Assembly (NCBI RefSeq): GCF_021534965.1
Contig: NZ_CP091037.1
Coordinates: forward strand, 2,418,501 to 2,482,500
Source: Muricauda sp. SCSIO 65647
GTDB lineage: Bacteria; Bacteroidota; Bacteroidia; Flavobacteriales; Flavobacteriaceae
Direction: 5' to 3'
DNA length: 64,000 bases
Positions within the stretch are counted from its first letter, which is position 1. Each line of letters opens with the position of its first letter. The translations under genes and the position numbers were made by a program. Below, piece by piece: positions 1 through 7,338 of the stretch. The notes under the pieces were generated by a model. It made no database searches, was not told the DNA's origin, and worked only from the letters and a program-made list of their open reading frames with translations.

Positions 1-1
1 C

Positions 2-802
2 GAGCAATTACGAGAGGTAGAGAATTTTGTGAATGCCCGCATCGAAGGTCAACTGCCCTTGGAGGAAAAAAGAAATATTCCCATGAGCAAGGCCATGGCC
101 GAGGGGGCCATCGCCCTGTTTGGCGAGAAGTATGGCGATACGGTACGCACGGTTCGCTTTGGGCAATCGATCGAACTTTGTGGGGGCACCCATGTACGGA
201 ACACCGCTGATATTTGGCACTTTAAAATTGTATCAGAGGGAGCCATTGCGGCAGGCGTACGTAGAATAGAGGCCATCACTTCAGATGCGGTCAAAGATTT
301 TTACTTCAATAACAACCGAACCCTTTATGAAATAAAAGACCTGTTGAACAATGCCCAAGACCCCTTGAAAGCCGTCGTTTCTTTACAAGAAGAAAATGCA
401 CAGCTCAAAAAACAGGTCGAAAGCCTGTTGAAGGCCAAAGCCAAGAATCTCAAAGGCGACCTGCTCAATGAGATGAAAGAGGTCAATGGCGTCAATTTTC
501 TTGCAAAAAAGGTTGATTTGGATGCTGCTGGCATGAAAGACCTGGTATTTGAAATGGGTCAGTCAAAAGACAACATCTTTGTGTTGTTGGGTGCCGAAAA
601 TGACGGTAAGGCCCTATTGACCTGTTATATCGCCAAAAATCTAGTGGCCGAGAAAGATTTAAATGCGGGCACCATTGTTCGCGAATTGGGCAAATACATT
701 CAAGGTGGTGGTGGTGGCCAACCATTTTTTGCCACAGCTGGAGGCAAAAACCCCGCAGGGATTGACGAGGCGTTATCAAAGTCTTCGGAATATATTACAT
801 GA
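2..802 (+). CDS. alaS: Alanine--tRNA ligase, C-terminal part (cut by window start)
   Basis: Charges tRNA-Ala with alanine in the cytoplasm. The reading frame is open through the left edge, so only about the last 266 residues are present. Visible are the editing-domain zinc motif CGGTH (Cys and His ligands, around residue 60 of the fragment), a Gln/Glu/Lys-rich coiled-coil stretch (around 110-150), and the C-Ala/DHHA1 end with the glycine-rich motif [16 protein letters not shown]. These are standard for AlaRS and nothing is missing from this part. The stop TGA is followed 4 bases later by the next start codon, so the two genes may be co-transcribed. The true start lies outside the window. Confidence 0.96.
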   Translation, partial: EQLREVENFVNARIEGQLPLEEKRNIPMSKAMAEGAIALFGEKYGDTVRTVRFGQSIELCGGTHVRNTADIWHFKIVSEGAIAAGVRRIEAITSDAVKDFYFNNNRTLYEIKDLLNNAQDPLKAVVSLQEENAQLKKQVESLLKAKAKNLKGDLLNEMKEVNGVNFLAKKVDLDAAGMKDLVFEMGQSKDNIFVLLGAENDGKALLTCYIAKNLVAEKDLNAGTIVRELGKYIQGGGGGQPFFATAGGKNPAGIDEALSKSSEYIT

Positions 803-806
803 TGGA

Positions 807-1466
807 ATGAAAAAGTTTAGGTCCCCAAAGTTCAATTTGAAATACATTTTAGGCGAGATTATCTTGCTCTTTGTGGGCATCAATCTTGCCATTTGGTTCA
901 ACAATTGGAACAATTCAAAAACAATTGATAAAAACAAGACGGTCGCCATACAAAAAATAAGGGAGGAGATAGAAAGTAATCTGGATGAATTGATCGAAGC
1001 AAGGGACCAAAATGGAAGAATACCCGATTTCATTGAAAAATATGACGCATTGTCTTCAGAAAATGGCGATTACATATTGATGTCAGCTGATGAAATGGTT
1101 TCTTTCAAAGAAGAATATAGCCAGTTTTATAAGGTCATCGACTCGACCGCAGCAGACCATAACAGGTTTCTTTATAAGGGCAGTACCTTTATCCATCTAA
1201 GAATGCCCGAATTGAGCAAAATCGCTTGGGAAACCTCAAAGGCGACCGGTATATTCAATGAATTTGGTTTCGACTGTCTTTATGAGCTTGAAAGCATGTA
1301 CAATCTTCAAGGATTGGTTGAAAAGGAAATCAACAACGCTTTTACCGCCCTTCAAGAAGAATCTATAGAAAGATTGCTTCGCATATTGGTTTTTATCGAT
1401 CAATTGGATAAACAATTGGAAGATGATTATCGCGAGATGCTCAAAAGCCTTGACAATTGTGGCTGA
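807..1466 (+). CDS. DUF6090 family membrane-anchored protein
   Basis: 219 aa. The reading frame extends upstream into alaS, but the ATG at 807 gives the typical family start: a short basic stretch, then GEIILLFVGINLAIWFNNWN as a single membrane helix (about residues 14-33). The rest is a mostly helical, charged soluble domain. This matches the Bacteroidota family DUF6090 (N-terminal helix ending in an xNNWN motif), whose function is unknown. It starts 4 bp after the alaS stop and probably shares its transcript. I see no catalytic motif. Confidence 0.82.
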   Translation: MKKFRSPKFNLKYILGEIILLFVGINLAIWFNNWNNSKTIDKNKTVAIQKIREEIESNLDELIEARDQNGRIPDFIEKYDALSSENGDYILMSADEMVSFKEEYSQFYKVIDSTAADHNRFLYKGSTFIHLRMPELSKIAWETSKATGIFNEFGFDCLYELESMYNLQGLVEKEINNAFTALQEESIERLLRILVFIDQLDKQLEDDYREMLKSLDNCG

Positions 1467-1505
1467 CAAACAAAGGCTTGATTTAATGCAAAGTACGTTT
1501 AGCAG

Positions 1506-2111
1506 ATGAGAAAAGTATTGGTAGGAGCCATACTCGCCCTTGCAGCGGTCTTGATTTATAGGTCTTGTGCCGACGATAATCAAGAGAAAAGAATCCTCAA
1601 AGAGAATTCGGTGCTCATTCAACAACACATAGAAAATGTCTCAAAATTGATAGTCACAGAAGGCCACTTTGCCGAAGTGTACAATTATGCTGACTCCAAA
1701 GAGCTTTTTGGGTCTTTGCTAACCGCCGACAAAAAAGCGTTGGTAGTCGTCAATGCAGAGGTAAGCGTGGCTTATGACCTTTCAAAAATAGATTTTGAGA
1801 TCGATGGGGAAAACAAAACCGTGACCCTTCAAAATATTCCTGAACCTGAAATCAAGATAAACCCCGATTTTGAATACTACGATGTATCGGCCGATTATCT
1901 GAATCCGTTTGAAGCTGATGATTATAATGCCATCAAACAAAACGTGAACGCTTCGTTACGTCAAAAAATTAAAACGTCAAATTTGATGTCAAACGCTGAA
2001 AATCGATTGGTCTCAGAGCTTTCAAAGTTGTTGGTGCTGACCAACAGTATGGGGTGGACCCTAGTGTATGACCATGAGGTGATGGAAGATGATTTTTCGA
2101 TAAGGGATTGA
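1506..2111 (+). CDS. DUF4230 domain-containing protein
   Basis: 201 aa. An N-terminal hydrophobic segment (residues 5-18) is either a membrane anchor or an uncleaved signal. The body fits DUF4230: an initial EGHFAEVYNY stretch, a central VNAEVSVAYDLSKIDFEID region with the family's predicted beta strands, and a C-terminal helix. The family is widespread in Bacteroidota and Firmicutes and its biochemical role is unknown. It lies 39 bp after the DUF6090 gene in the same direction. The function is not inferable from the sequence. Confidence 0.8.
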   Translation: MRKVLVGAILALAAVLIYRSCADDNQEKRILKENSVLIQQHIENVSKLIVTEGHFAEVYNYADSKELFGSLLTADKKALVVVNAEVSVAYDLSKIDFEIDGENKTVTLQNIPEPEIKINPDFEYYDVSADYLNPFEADDYNAIKQNVNASLRQKIKTSNLMSNAENRLVSELSKLLVLTNSMGWTLVYDHEVMEDDFSIRD

Positions 2112-2124
2112 AGCCCTTTCTGTA

Positions 2125-2194
2125 CAGGCCTAAAGTTTACTAAAAGCCTGCACATCATGTGCAAAAATGTTTTAGCTTTAAACAAAAGCTAAAA
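2125..2194 (+). promoter_or_regulatory. Cluster of inverted repeats in front of the DinB-fold gene
   Basis: A perfect 15-bp palindrome TGCACATCATGTGCA lies at 2149-2163. A 10-bp perfect inverted repeat TTTTAGCTTT / AAAGCTAAAA (2170-2179 and 2185-2194, 5-nt loop) ends 2 bp before the ATG at 2197. A looser pair CAGGC / GCCTG lies just upstream. TAGCTTTA at 2173-2180 is one base off the Bacteroidota -7 box TAnnTTTG. Operators over a promoter are the simplest reading; an RNA hairpin masking the start codon is the alternative. Confidence 0.45.
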
Positions 2195-2196
2195 AC

Positions 2197-2844
2197 ATGA
2201 AAACCAAAGAATTGTATTCCCGTAGAAAGTTTATGACTGCATCAGGGGCCTTGGGGGCGAGTTTTTTGATGCCCCAGATCGGCAATGGTAACGAGACAAC
2301 ATTTCCTAGACTTGTAAATGACAACATACACCAATTCGGTAAACGCGAGGGGTATGGGGAGCAGATAAGCATATTGATTTCGATGATGGACTGGATGCGG
2401 TTTGTGATATTGCGCGATTCAAAAGGGCTTTCACAAAAGGAAGTCGATTTTTTGTTGGATGAAAACTCGAACAGTATCGGTGCCATGTTGATGCATTTGG
2501 CTGCTACGGAACGCTATTACCAAATCGATACGTTCACAGGCATTTCTAAAAGCAAATTAGGTTATGGGGTCGAAGAAAGCGTATGGCGGGCAGCCAGTAG
2601 TTTAGGTGATGCTGGACGCAAAACGTTCAAGGGCAAACCCTTGTCTTTTTATTTTGACAAGTTGGCCGAAGTGCGCGAGTTCTCAAAGACAGAATTGAAA
2701 AAAAGGAATGATGATTGGCTTATGGAATACACCAATTTCTTTGGCAATCAGCCTACCAACAATTATTGCAAATGGTTTCATGTGGTAGAACATGAAAGCA
2801 ATCACAACGGGCAAATACGTTTTATCAAGAGCAGGGTTGCCTAG
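2197..2844 (+). CDS. DinB-fold protein with Tat-type signal
   Basis: 215 aa. The N terminus carries a twin-arginine signal (SRRKFM at residues 9-14 followed by a short hydrophobic run), which suggests export of a folded, probably metal-bound protein. The body is a four-helix DinB_2/YfiT-like domain. Candidate metal-binding His residues are in MLMHLAATE and in the C-terminal HVVEHESNHNGQI. In related DinB proteins three His bind a divalent metal, and some members are thiol transferases. No partner gene identifies the substrate. The stop codon overlaps the stop of the convergent hydroxylase gene in the shared tetramer CTAG (2841-2844). Confidence 0.78.
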   Translation: MKTKELYSRRKFMTASGALGASFLMPQIGNGNETTFPRLVNDNIHQFGKREGYGEQISILISMMDWMRFVILRDSKGLSQKEVDFLLDENSNSIGAMLMHLAATERYYQIDTFTGISKSKLGYGVEESVWRAASSLGDAGRKTFKGKPLSFYFDKLAEVREFSKTELKKRNDDWLMEYTNFFGNQPTNNYCKWFHVVEHESNHNGQIRFIKSRVA

Positions 2845-4598
2845 TTCACCAGGGCCATATCGACCAACTTGAGTCCGCCATCGATTAGATGACCCACTTT
2901 CGGATTGTTTTGTTTGACGGTCTCTAAATGGTCAATGATTTCTTTGGCAAACGCCTTATTGCCATCTACATGTGCCAATTCATAAAGTTCAACGGACAAC
3001 AACCAGTCATTCGGATAGTTTTCTTTGAGCTCTTGAAAAACCTTTCCGCGAGAAGTGGTGGTGTCAATGTTCTCACGCCATTCCCTTATGCGGAGGTACA
3101 ATGTTTCCAATCGCTGACGTTCTTTGGTTTTTGGTTTTTTGATGGTCGTTTCAGAAAGTTCATGGGTCACAAGATCGAAACTGCCTACATCGGCAGGGCC
3201 ATGAAAGGCCGAGATGATTTCTTGGCCGACGGCCATACTGTATGTGCCTGTTTTTGACTCAAAAAGAACTTCTTTGCCGTGGGTGACCTTGCAATTTTCA
3301 AAAGTCACCAGTAATATTTTGCCCTGTAAATTACGGGTTCCGGTAATGATTTTGCCTGAGATTTTGATCTTTCCCTCAAACTCCAAGGTGATGGTTTCAC
3401 CTTCGTAAATGTTATAGGCCTTAAGGTCACGTGGCCCCATATCTTCAATGGCCAGATTGATGCCCTTTAATTTACCGATGGGCGTGCCAAAGCCATCGTT
3501 GTGTTTTTCAATGCCGTGCCCAATAAGTTCCTTTTCACGATAGGCCAAGGCGGTAGACCCTTTTGTCTGTACATAAACAGGTTTGCCGTCATGGGCGATG
3601 ACTTTGTCAAAGTTGCCCGAAATCTGCAGACCGGTACTCAGTTCCAAGGTGCCCAATTCTTTCGAGTTGATCAATTTCTGCACCCCGTCAAGTCCGCCGC
3701 GACGAAGGGCCATGTTGTCGGCAAAATCTTCCAGTACTTGGCTCAAAAAGGCAAAATCAGGAGTGACGAACAATTGGGGCTGTGGTTTGGTGATATCAAA
3801 TTCAGTATGTGCGGCCTCTATGGAATAGGGGATTTTTTTCACTTGATCGGTCATGCACCAAGTGCTTTCGCCAATAGATGATAATAAGCCTGCCCCATAG
3901 ATTTTCGGATTTTCGACCATGCCGATGAGTCCATATTCGACCGTCCACCAATGTAGGTTGCGAATGAGTGCCATTTCACTGGGTTTGCCCATGTTCTGTT
4001 GCAGTTCTTCAATATGTTTTTCAGCTTCCGTGATTTCTTTTTCAGGGGTACCATCGGCCTCTTTGATAATGCTCAAATGACGCACTGCTTCATAGAGTTC
4101 GTAATCTTTGGCACTTGAAATCGCCTTGCAGCCTATTTCTCCAAAACGTCTTAGGTATTCAGCATATTCAGGATTGGCAATTATGGGCGCATGGCCTGCC
4201 CCTTCGTGAATAATATCGGGTGCCGGGGTATATTCGATATTTTCCAACTGGCGAATGTCAGAGGCGATGACCAGTACATTATAGGCCTGAAACTCCATAA
4301 AGGCCGCGGGGGGAATAAACCCGTCAACGGCCACTGCCGCCCAACCGATTTCTTTCAAAATGCGGTTCATGCCATACATGTTGGGAATATGGTCGATTGA
4401 AATCCCTGTCTTTTTTAACCCCTCAACGTACGATTCATGGGCGACCTGGCTCAGGTAATCGACGTTCTTTCGCATCACATACCGCCAAACGGCTTGGTCG
4501 ATGGGCGAGTAGTCTTCATAATTCTGTGGCTTGATATACTGCCTCAGATGTTGGGGCAGCTTGTCGAGAATCGGGTTGCTTTCGTATGCTGTTTCCAT
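2841..4598 (-). CDS. Aromatic amino acid hydroxylase (phenylalanine 4-monooxygenase type) with long C-terminal extension
   Basis: 585 aa. It is predicted to hydroxylate an aromatic amino acid, most likely Phe to Tyr, using non-haem iron, a pterin and O2. The catalytic domain (about residues 20-330) has the signature PDIIHEGAGHAPI with two His iron ligands, and WWTVEYGLIG with the Glu ligand. About 250 residues follow with no recognised motif, a build shared by many Bacteroidota homologues. Unlike animal enzymes it has no N-terminal ACT domain. The ATG at 4598 is chosen because METAYESNPILDKLP begins the conserved part. The open frame continues 46 codons upstream through a terminator-like hairpin and is probably leader. 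The specificity (Phe versus Trp or Tyr) is not settled. Confidence 0.9.
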   Translation of the reverse strand: METAYESNPILDKLPQHLRQYIKPQNYEDYSPIDQAVWRYVMRKNVDYLSQVAHESYVEGLKKTGISIDHIPNMYGMNRILKEIGWAAVAVDGFIPPAAFMEFQAYNVLVIASDIRQLENIEYTPAPDIIHEGAGHAPIIANPEYAEYLRRFGEIGCKAISSAKDYELYEAVRHLSIIKEADGTPEKEITEAEKHIEELQQNMGKPSEMALIRNLHWWTVEYGLIGMVENPKIYGAGLLSSIGESTWCMTDQVKKIPYSIEAAHTEFDITKPQPQLFVTPDFAFLSQVLEDFADNMALRRGGLDGVQKLINSKELGTLELSTGLQISGNFDKVIAHDGKPVYVQTKGSTALAYREKELIGHGIEKHNDGFGTPIGKLKGINLAIEDMGPRDLKAYNIYEGETITLEFEGKIKISGKIITGTRNLQGKILLVTFENCKVTHGKEVLFESKTGTYSMAVGQEIISAFHGPADVGSFDLVTHELSETTIKKPKTKERQRLETLYLRIREWRENIDTTTSRGKVFQELKENYPNDWLLSVELYELAHVDGNKAFAKEIIDHLETVKQNNPKVGHLIDGGLKLVDMALVN

Positions 4599-4677
4599 AG
4601 TTTTCTTTTTGTCATCCACAGCTGTCACACTGGGTTTGTCGAAGTGGCCGAAAAATCCATTGTTTTTCCCTTGAATC

Positions 4678-4715
4678 AAAAAAGGCCTGCATCGTGAAGA
4701 CTGTTGGCGATGGCC
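4678..4715 (-). terminator. Terminator-like hairpin in the leader of the hydroxylase gene
   Basis: On the minus strand, GGCCATCG pairs with CGATGcaGGCC (two bulged bases) and is followed directly by TTTTTT. It lies about 80 bp upstream of the hydroxylase ATG and downstream of any promoter in the 4720-4980 gap, so it could act as an attenuator. No leader peptide rich in aromatic residues is evident. Confidence 0.4.
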
Positions 4716-4738
4716 TAGCGGTTTTAAAGTGTACAATA

Positions 4739-4752
4739 TTGGCCCGGGCCAA
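4739..4752. promoter_or_regulatory. 14-bp perfect palindrome upstream of the hydroxylase gene
   Basis: TTGGCCCGGGCCAA is a perfect palindrome, further flanked by AATATT-type sequences on both sides. It is GC-rich within an AT-rich intergenic stretch and lies about 140 bp upstream of the ATG. It is a candidate operator; no regulator is identified. Confidence 0.35.
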
Positions 4753-4856
4753 GCAATATTCCATTAAGCTGTTTTCCTTATAAAATTACAAAAATTCATT
4801 GTTTTTAATGCTAGCGAAGCACTTCAAAAAAGACTTGGGGCAACGGGCTCAAAAAT

Positions 4857-4895
4857 GAAAAAACCTTTCCGCTCTTGTGAACGGAAAGGCCTTTT
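4857..4895 (-). terminator. Intrinsic terminator after the DUF4136 gene
   Basis: A perfect 8-bp stem CCTTTCCG / CGGAAAGG (4863-4870, 4881-4888) with a 10-nt loop is flanked by A- and T-runs, so it can work on either strand. It sits about 86 bp downstream of the minus-strand DUF4136 stop and separates that gene from the hydroxylase gene. The rest of the 4599-4980 gap holds the hydroxylase leader elements and nothing else I can support. Confidence 0.75.
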
Positions 4896-4980
4896 TGAAC
4901 GAAGAAGCCAACTACTGGCAACCAACTACAATAAACACTCAACCCAGTTGCTCGACCGCTTCGTTCGGTATTTGTATGTG

Positions 4981-5589
4981 TCAGTTTGCGGCTAACTCTT
5001 GCTCAGGGGGATATTTCTCGAGTATCTGAGAGACAAACTTGCGTATGCGCTCTTCTTTCTTTTCAATATTGGAGGTGTTGTTCAAAGTGCCCACACCACG
5101 ACCTTGCCATACCAATTGTTTGCTGTCGGTATCGATGAGGTCAATATAGAGCGAACCTTCTGTGCGGGTCGAGACATTGGGTCCCCAAGCACCGCCCCAG
5201 CCCCATCCTGGGCCCCAAAGCCATGGGTTCCAACCGCCCCAGCCCCAGCGGCCCCAGCCCCAGCCGCCCCAACCCCAGCCACCCCAGCCGAAGTTGTTGT
5301 AGACGTCTACCTGTTCGCGTTCTTTGGTAAAAATGCTGATCAAAAGATCGGGGTCTTGCGATTTAACAAAACCTCGTGCGTTCATCTCTGTATCAATGGC
5401 CTTAAGAATACGTTTTTTGTCCAAATCGGAGATTTGGGCCTTGTCGATACCCGTTTTGTAAAAAGCGTAGGATTTATAGTCATTGAAATCAGCTTGTGTG
5501 TCATAATCAGAGACTACACGCACTGAAACACACGAACTGAGAAAGACCAAGGCAAGTAAAGGAAGCGCAAAAGCTTTAAAATTTTTCAT
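4981..5589 (-). CDS. DUF4136 domain lipoprotein with Trp/Gly-rich insert
   Basis: 202 aa. A signal peptide ends in the lipobox LSSC (Cys at about residue 20), so the product is probably anchored to the outer membrane or periplasmic face. The body follows DUF4136: VVSDYDTQADFNDYKSYAFY near the start, and DLIDTDSKQLVWQGRG followed by RIRKFVSQIL near the end. Between them (about residues 95-135) lies a striking run of GWGGWGWG-type repeats with more than ten Trp. The ATG at 5589 is chosen because it starts the signal peptide; a longer open frame upstream runs antisense-like through another gene. The molecular role of DUF4136 is unknown. Confidence 0.82.
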   Translation of the reverse strand: MKNFKAFALPLLALVFLSSCVSVRVVSDYDTQADFNDYKSYAFYKTGIDKAQISDLDKKRILKAIDTEMNARGFVKSQDPDLLISIFTKEREQVDVYNNFGWGGWGWGGWGWGRWGWGGWNPWLWGPGWGWGGAWGPNVSTRTEGSLYIDLIDTDSKQLVWQGRGVGTLNNTSNIEKKEERIRKFVSQILEKYPPEQELAAN

Positions 5590-5662
5590 ATCAATCTTTT
5601 TTGAGTTAAACCGCAATTTTCTTTCGAAATATGCATCAAATATTATGCCGAAAAGCACAATT

Positions 5663-5824
5663 TTATCGCTGTAAGCCAGTTTTTTTGTCAAAACCGTAAG
5701 GGCAGTGCCGACAACCGCTTTCACAGCAATAGCCCCGCTTTAGAAGATACTGTTCGGTAAAAACTTTATAACCTTCTTTTGAAAGGTAGTAGTCGCCTTC
5801 TTCAAGCGGCAATATCTTTTTCAC
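5663..5824 (-). CDS. Small DUF5522 domain protein (GTG start)
   Basis: 53 aa and easily missed. On the minus strand a GTG at 5824 opens a frame reading VKKILPLEEGDYYLSKEGYK and ending in KRGYCCESGCRHCPYGFDKK. That matches the DUF5522 pattern: EGDYY, VFTExYxLKRGYCC, then a C-x(3)-C-x(2)-C cluster. An in-frame TGA lies only four codons upstream of the GTG and there is no ATG, so GTG is the only sensible start. The conserved cysteines suggest metal binding; the function is unknown. It lies 73 bp upstream of the DUF4136 start in the same direction. Confidence 0.75.
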   Translation of the reverse strand: MKKILPLEEGDYYLSKEGYKVFTEQYLLKRGYCCESGCRHCPYGFDKKTGLQR

Positions 5825-6036
5825 ACGTTTGTTTTGTCAATTATTTGAAAATGAAATAATTATAAAATTGAAAATGTGGGCAACCACGATGTTCTCGCCT
5901 TAAAAATTTTAAAAATTCCCTTTTGTGAAGAAACTTTTAAAACTCATCGACGCCCGTTTCATGCATATAAATTTACCCATTTATGGGCACTTCAAAGCTG
6001 CTTTTCAGCCGATTTGTGGGTCAGATAACCTATTTT

Positions 6037-6070
6037 TTGAACAAATTGCCGTCCGATACTGTTATATTTG
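6037..6070 (+). promoter_or_regulatory. Probable promoter of the 6092-9485 gene run
   Basis: The -7 box TATATTTG at 6063-6070 is a full match to TAnnTTTG. A TTG at 6037-6039 is a possible -33 box, though the 23-nt spacing is longer than usual. The first gene starts 22 bp after the -7 box. Confidence 0.45.
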
Positions 6071-6091
6071 TAAGAATCATACGATTACAAT

Positions 6092-6421
6092 ATGGTCGTA
6101 GTCTTTCGACATTTCTTTTACAAAAACTATGTGGGGCTCTCACTTTGGCCCTTTATTATTGTAAAAGAAAGACACCACAAAAAAGACACCGTGCTTATCA
6201 ATCATGAGCGCATACACCTTAGACAACAGCAAGAATTGTTGATTTTGCCCTTTTACCTTTTGTATGTGGCTGAATGGTTATTGCGAATAGTACTATACCT
6301 CAATGCCTATCGCGCCTACCAGAACATCAGTTTTGAGCGCGAGGCCTATGCCAATGAGCACGACCCTGACTATCTTAGTACCCGAAAAACCTTTGGGTTT
6401 TTAGATTATCTTTTTCGGTAA
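6092..6421 (+). CDS. Small membrane protein with HExxH motif
   Basis: 109 aa, unidentified. It has the zincin-type motif NHERIHLRQQQE (HERIH at about residues 38-42), a hydrophobic segment (LLILPFYLLYVAEWLLRIVLY), and then ISFEREAYANEHD, where a Glu could be a third metal ligand. This HExxH-TM-ExxA arrangement resembles membrane peptidases, but the protein is short and lacks other landmarks. It precedes the ACC-deaminase-like gene by 11 bp, so it is probably first in a four-gene operon. Confidence 0.65.
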   Translation: MVVVFRHFFYKNYVGLSLWPFIIVKERHHKKDTVLINHERIHLRQQQELLILPFYLLYVAEWLLRIVLYLNAYRAYQNISFEREAYANEHDPDYLSTRKTFGFLDYLFR

Positions 6422-6432
6422 GTCAGACCTTT

Positions 6433-7338
6433 TTGAAAAGTCATAACCAACAGATTGATCTGCCCGAATTACGTGAGCGGGGCATTACGCTTTTTATAAA
6501 GCGGGAAGATGAACTGCACCCTCATATTTCAGGAAATAAATTCCGCAAACTGAAATACAATTTGATAAGGGCCAAAGAAGAAGGCCATTCAACCCTGCTG
6601 ACTTTTGGCGGTGCTTTCTCCAACCATATTTTGGCCACTGCCTGTGCTGGTAATGAGAACGCATTCGACACCATAGGAATCATTCGTGGTGAAGAGCTGC
6701 GAAAGAATTGGAAAGATAATCCCACACTACAATTGGCAGCGGCGTTCGGAATGCGATTTCATTTTGTTTCGAGGGATGAATACCGCCAGAAGACCTCTTC
6801 TGTGTTTTTGGAGGCATTACAGGCTGAGTTTGGCGATTTTTATTTGTTGCCAGAGGGTGGTACCAACACCCTCGCCATAAAGGGATGTGAAGAAATTTTG
6901 ACCGAAAATGATGCCGATTTCGATATCATCTGTTGTGCAGTGGGCACTGGGGGCACTTTGACCGGACTCATCAATTCTGCTTCTCGAGAGCAAGCGGTTT
7001 GGGGGTATCCCGCACTAAAAGGTGATTTCTTAAAAGAGGATATTCGTACATTTGCAATCAATGATAATTGGCGATTGATAACCAGCTATCATTTTGGGGG
7101 CTATGCCAAGATAAATTGTGAACTGATCGATTTCATCAACGATTTCAAAAATCGAACAGGCATTGCCCTCGACCCGGTTTACACGGGCAAAATGCTCTAT
7201 GGTATTTTTGACCAAGCCAAAAAGGGTTTTTTTTCAGAGGGTTCCCGCATATTGGCCATCCACACAGGGGGGCTTCAGGGCATAAAGGGCATGAACCTTG
7301 TACTAAAAAAGAAAAAATTGCCGTTGCTCAACATATGA
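6433..7338 (+). CDS. PLP-dependent ACC deaminase / D-cysteine desulfhydrase family enzyme
   Basis: About 301 aa. The sequence has the fold-type II PLP signature SGNKFRKLKYNLI (Lys forms the Schiff base), the loop TFGGAFSNH, and the phosphate-binding region GTGGTLTGLI. Members of this family deaminate 1-aminocyclopropane-1-carboxylate or desulfhydrate D-cysteine; the true substrate cannot be read from the sequence. The start is uncertain: no ATG is in a suitable position and a TTG at 6433 fits family length and spacing. The stop overlaps the next start in ATGA (7335-7338), indicating translational coupling. Confidence 0.85.
   Translation: MKSHNQQIDLPELRERGITLFIKREDELHPHISGNKFRKLKYNLIRAKEEGHSTLLTFGGAFSNHILATACAGNENAFDTIGIIRGEELRKNWKDNPTLQLAAAFGMRFHFVSRDEYRQKTSSVFLEALQAEFGDFYLLPEGGTNTLAIKGCEEILTENDADFDIICCAVGTGGTLTGLINSASREQAVWGYPALKGDFLKEDIRTFAINDNWRLITSYHFGGYAKINCELIDFINDFKNRTGIALDPVYTGKMLYGIFDQAKKGFFSEGSRILAIHTGGLQGIKGMNLVLKKKKLPLLNI

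Noticed and set aside
4599..4736. In-frame N-terminal extension of the hydroxylase (46 more codons)
   Set aside because: The extension is not hydrophobic or domain-like, it reads through a terminator-like hairpin, and the conserved family start is at the ATG at 4598.
5082..5526. Ala/Pro- and Gly-rich open frames opposite or beside the DUF4136 gene
   Set aside because: Their odd composition comes from the GGCTGGGG-type repeat read in the wrong frame; they have no signal or family resemblance.
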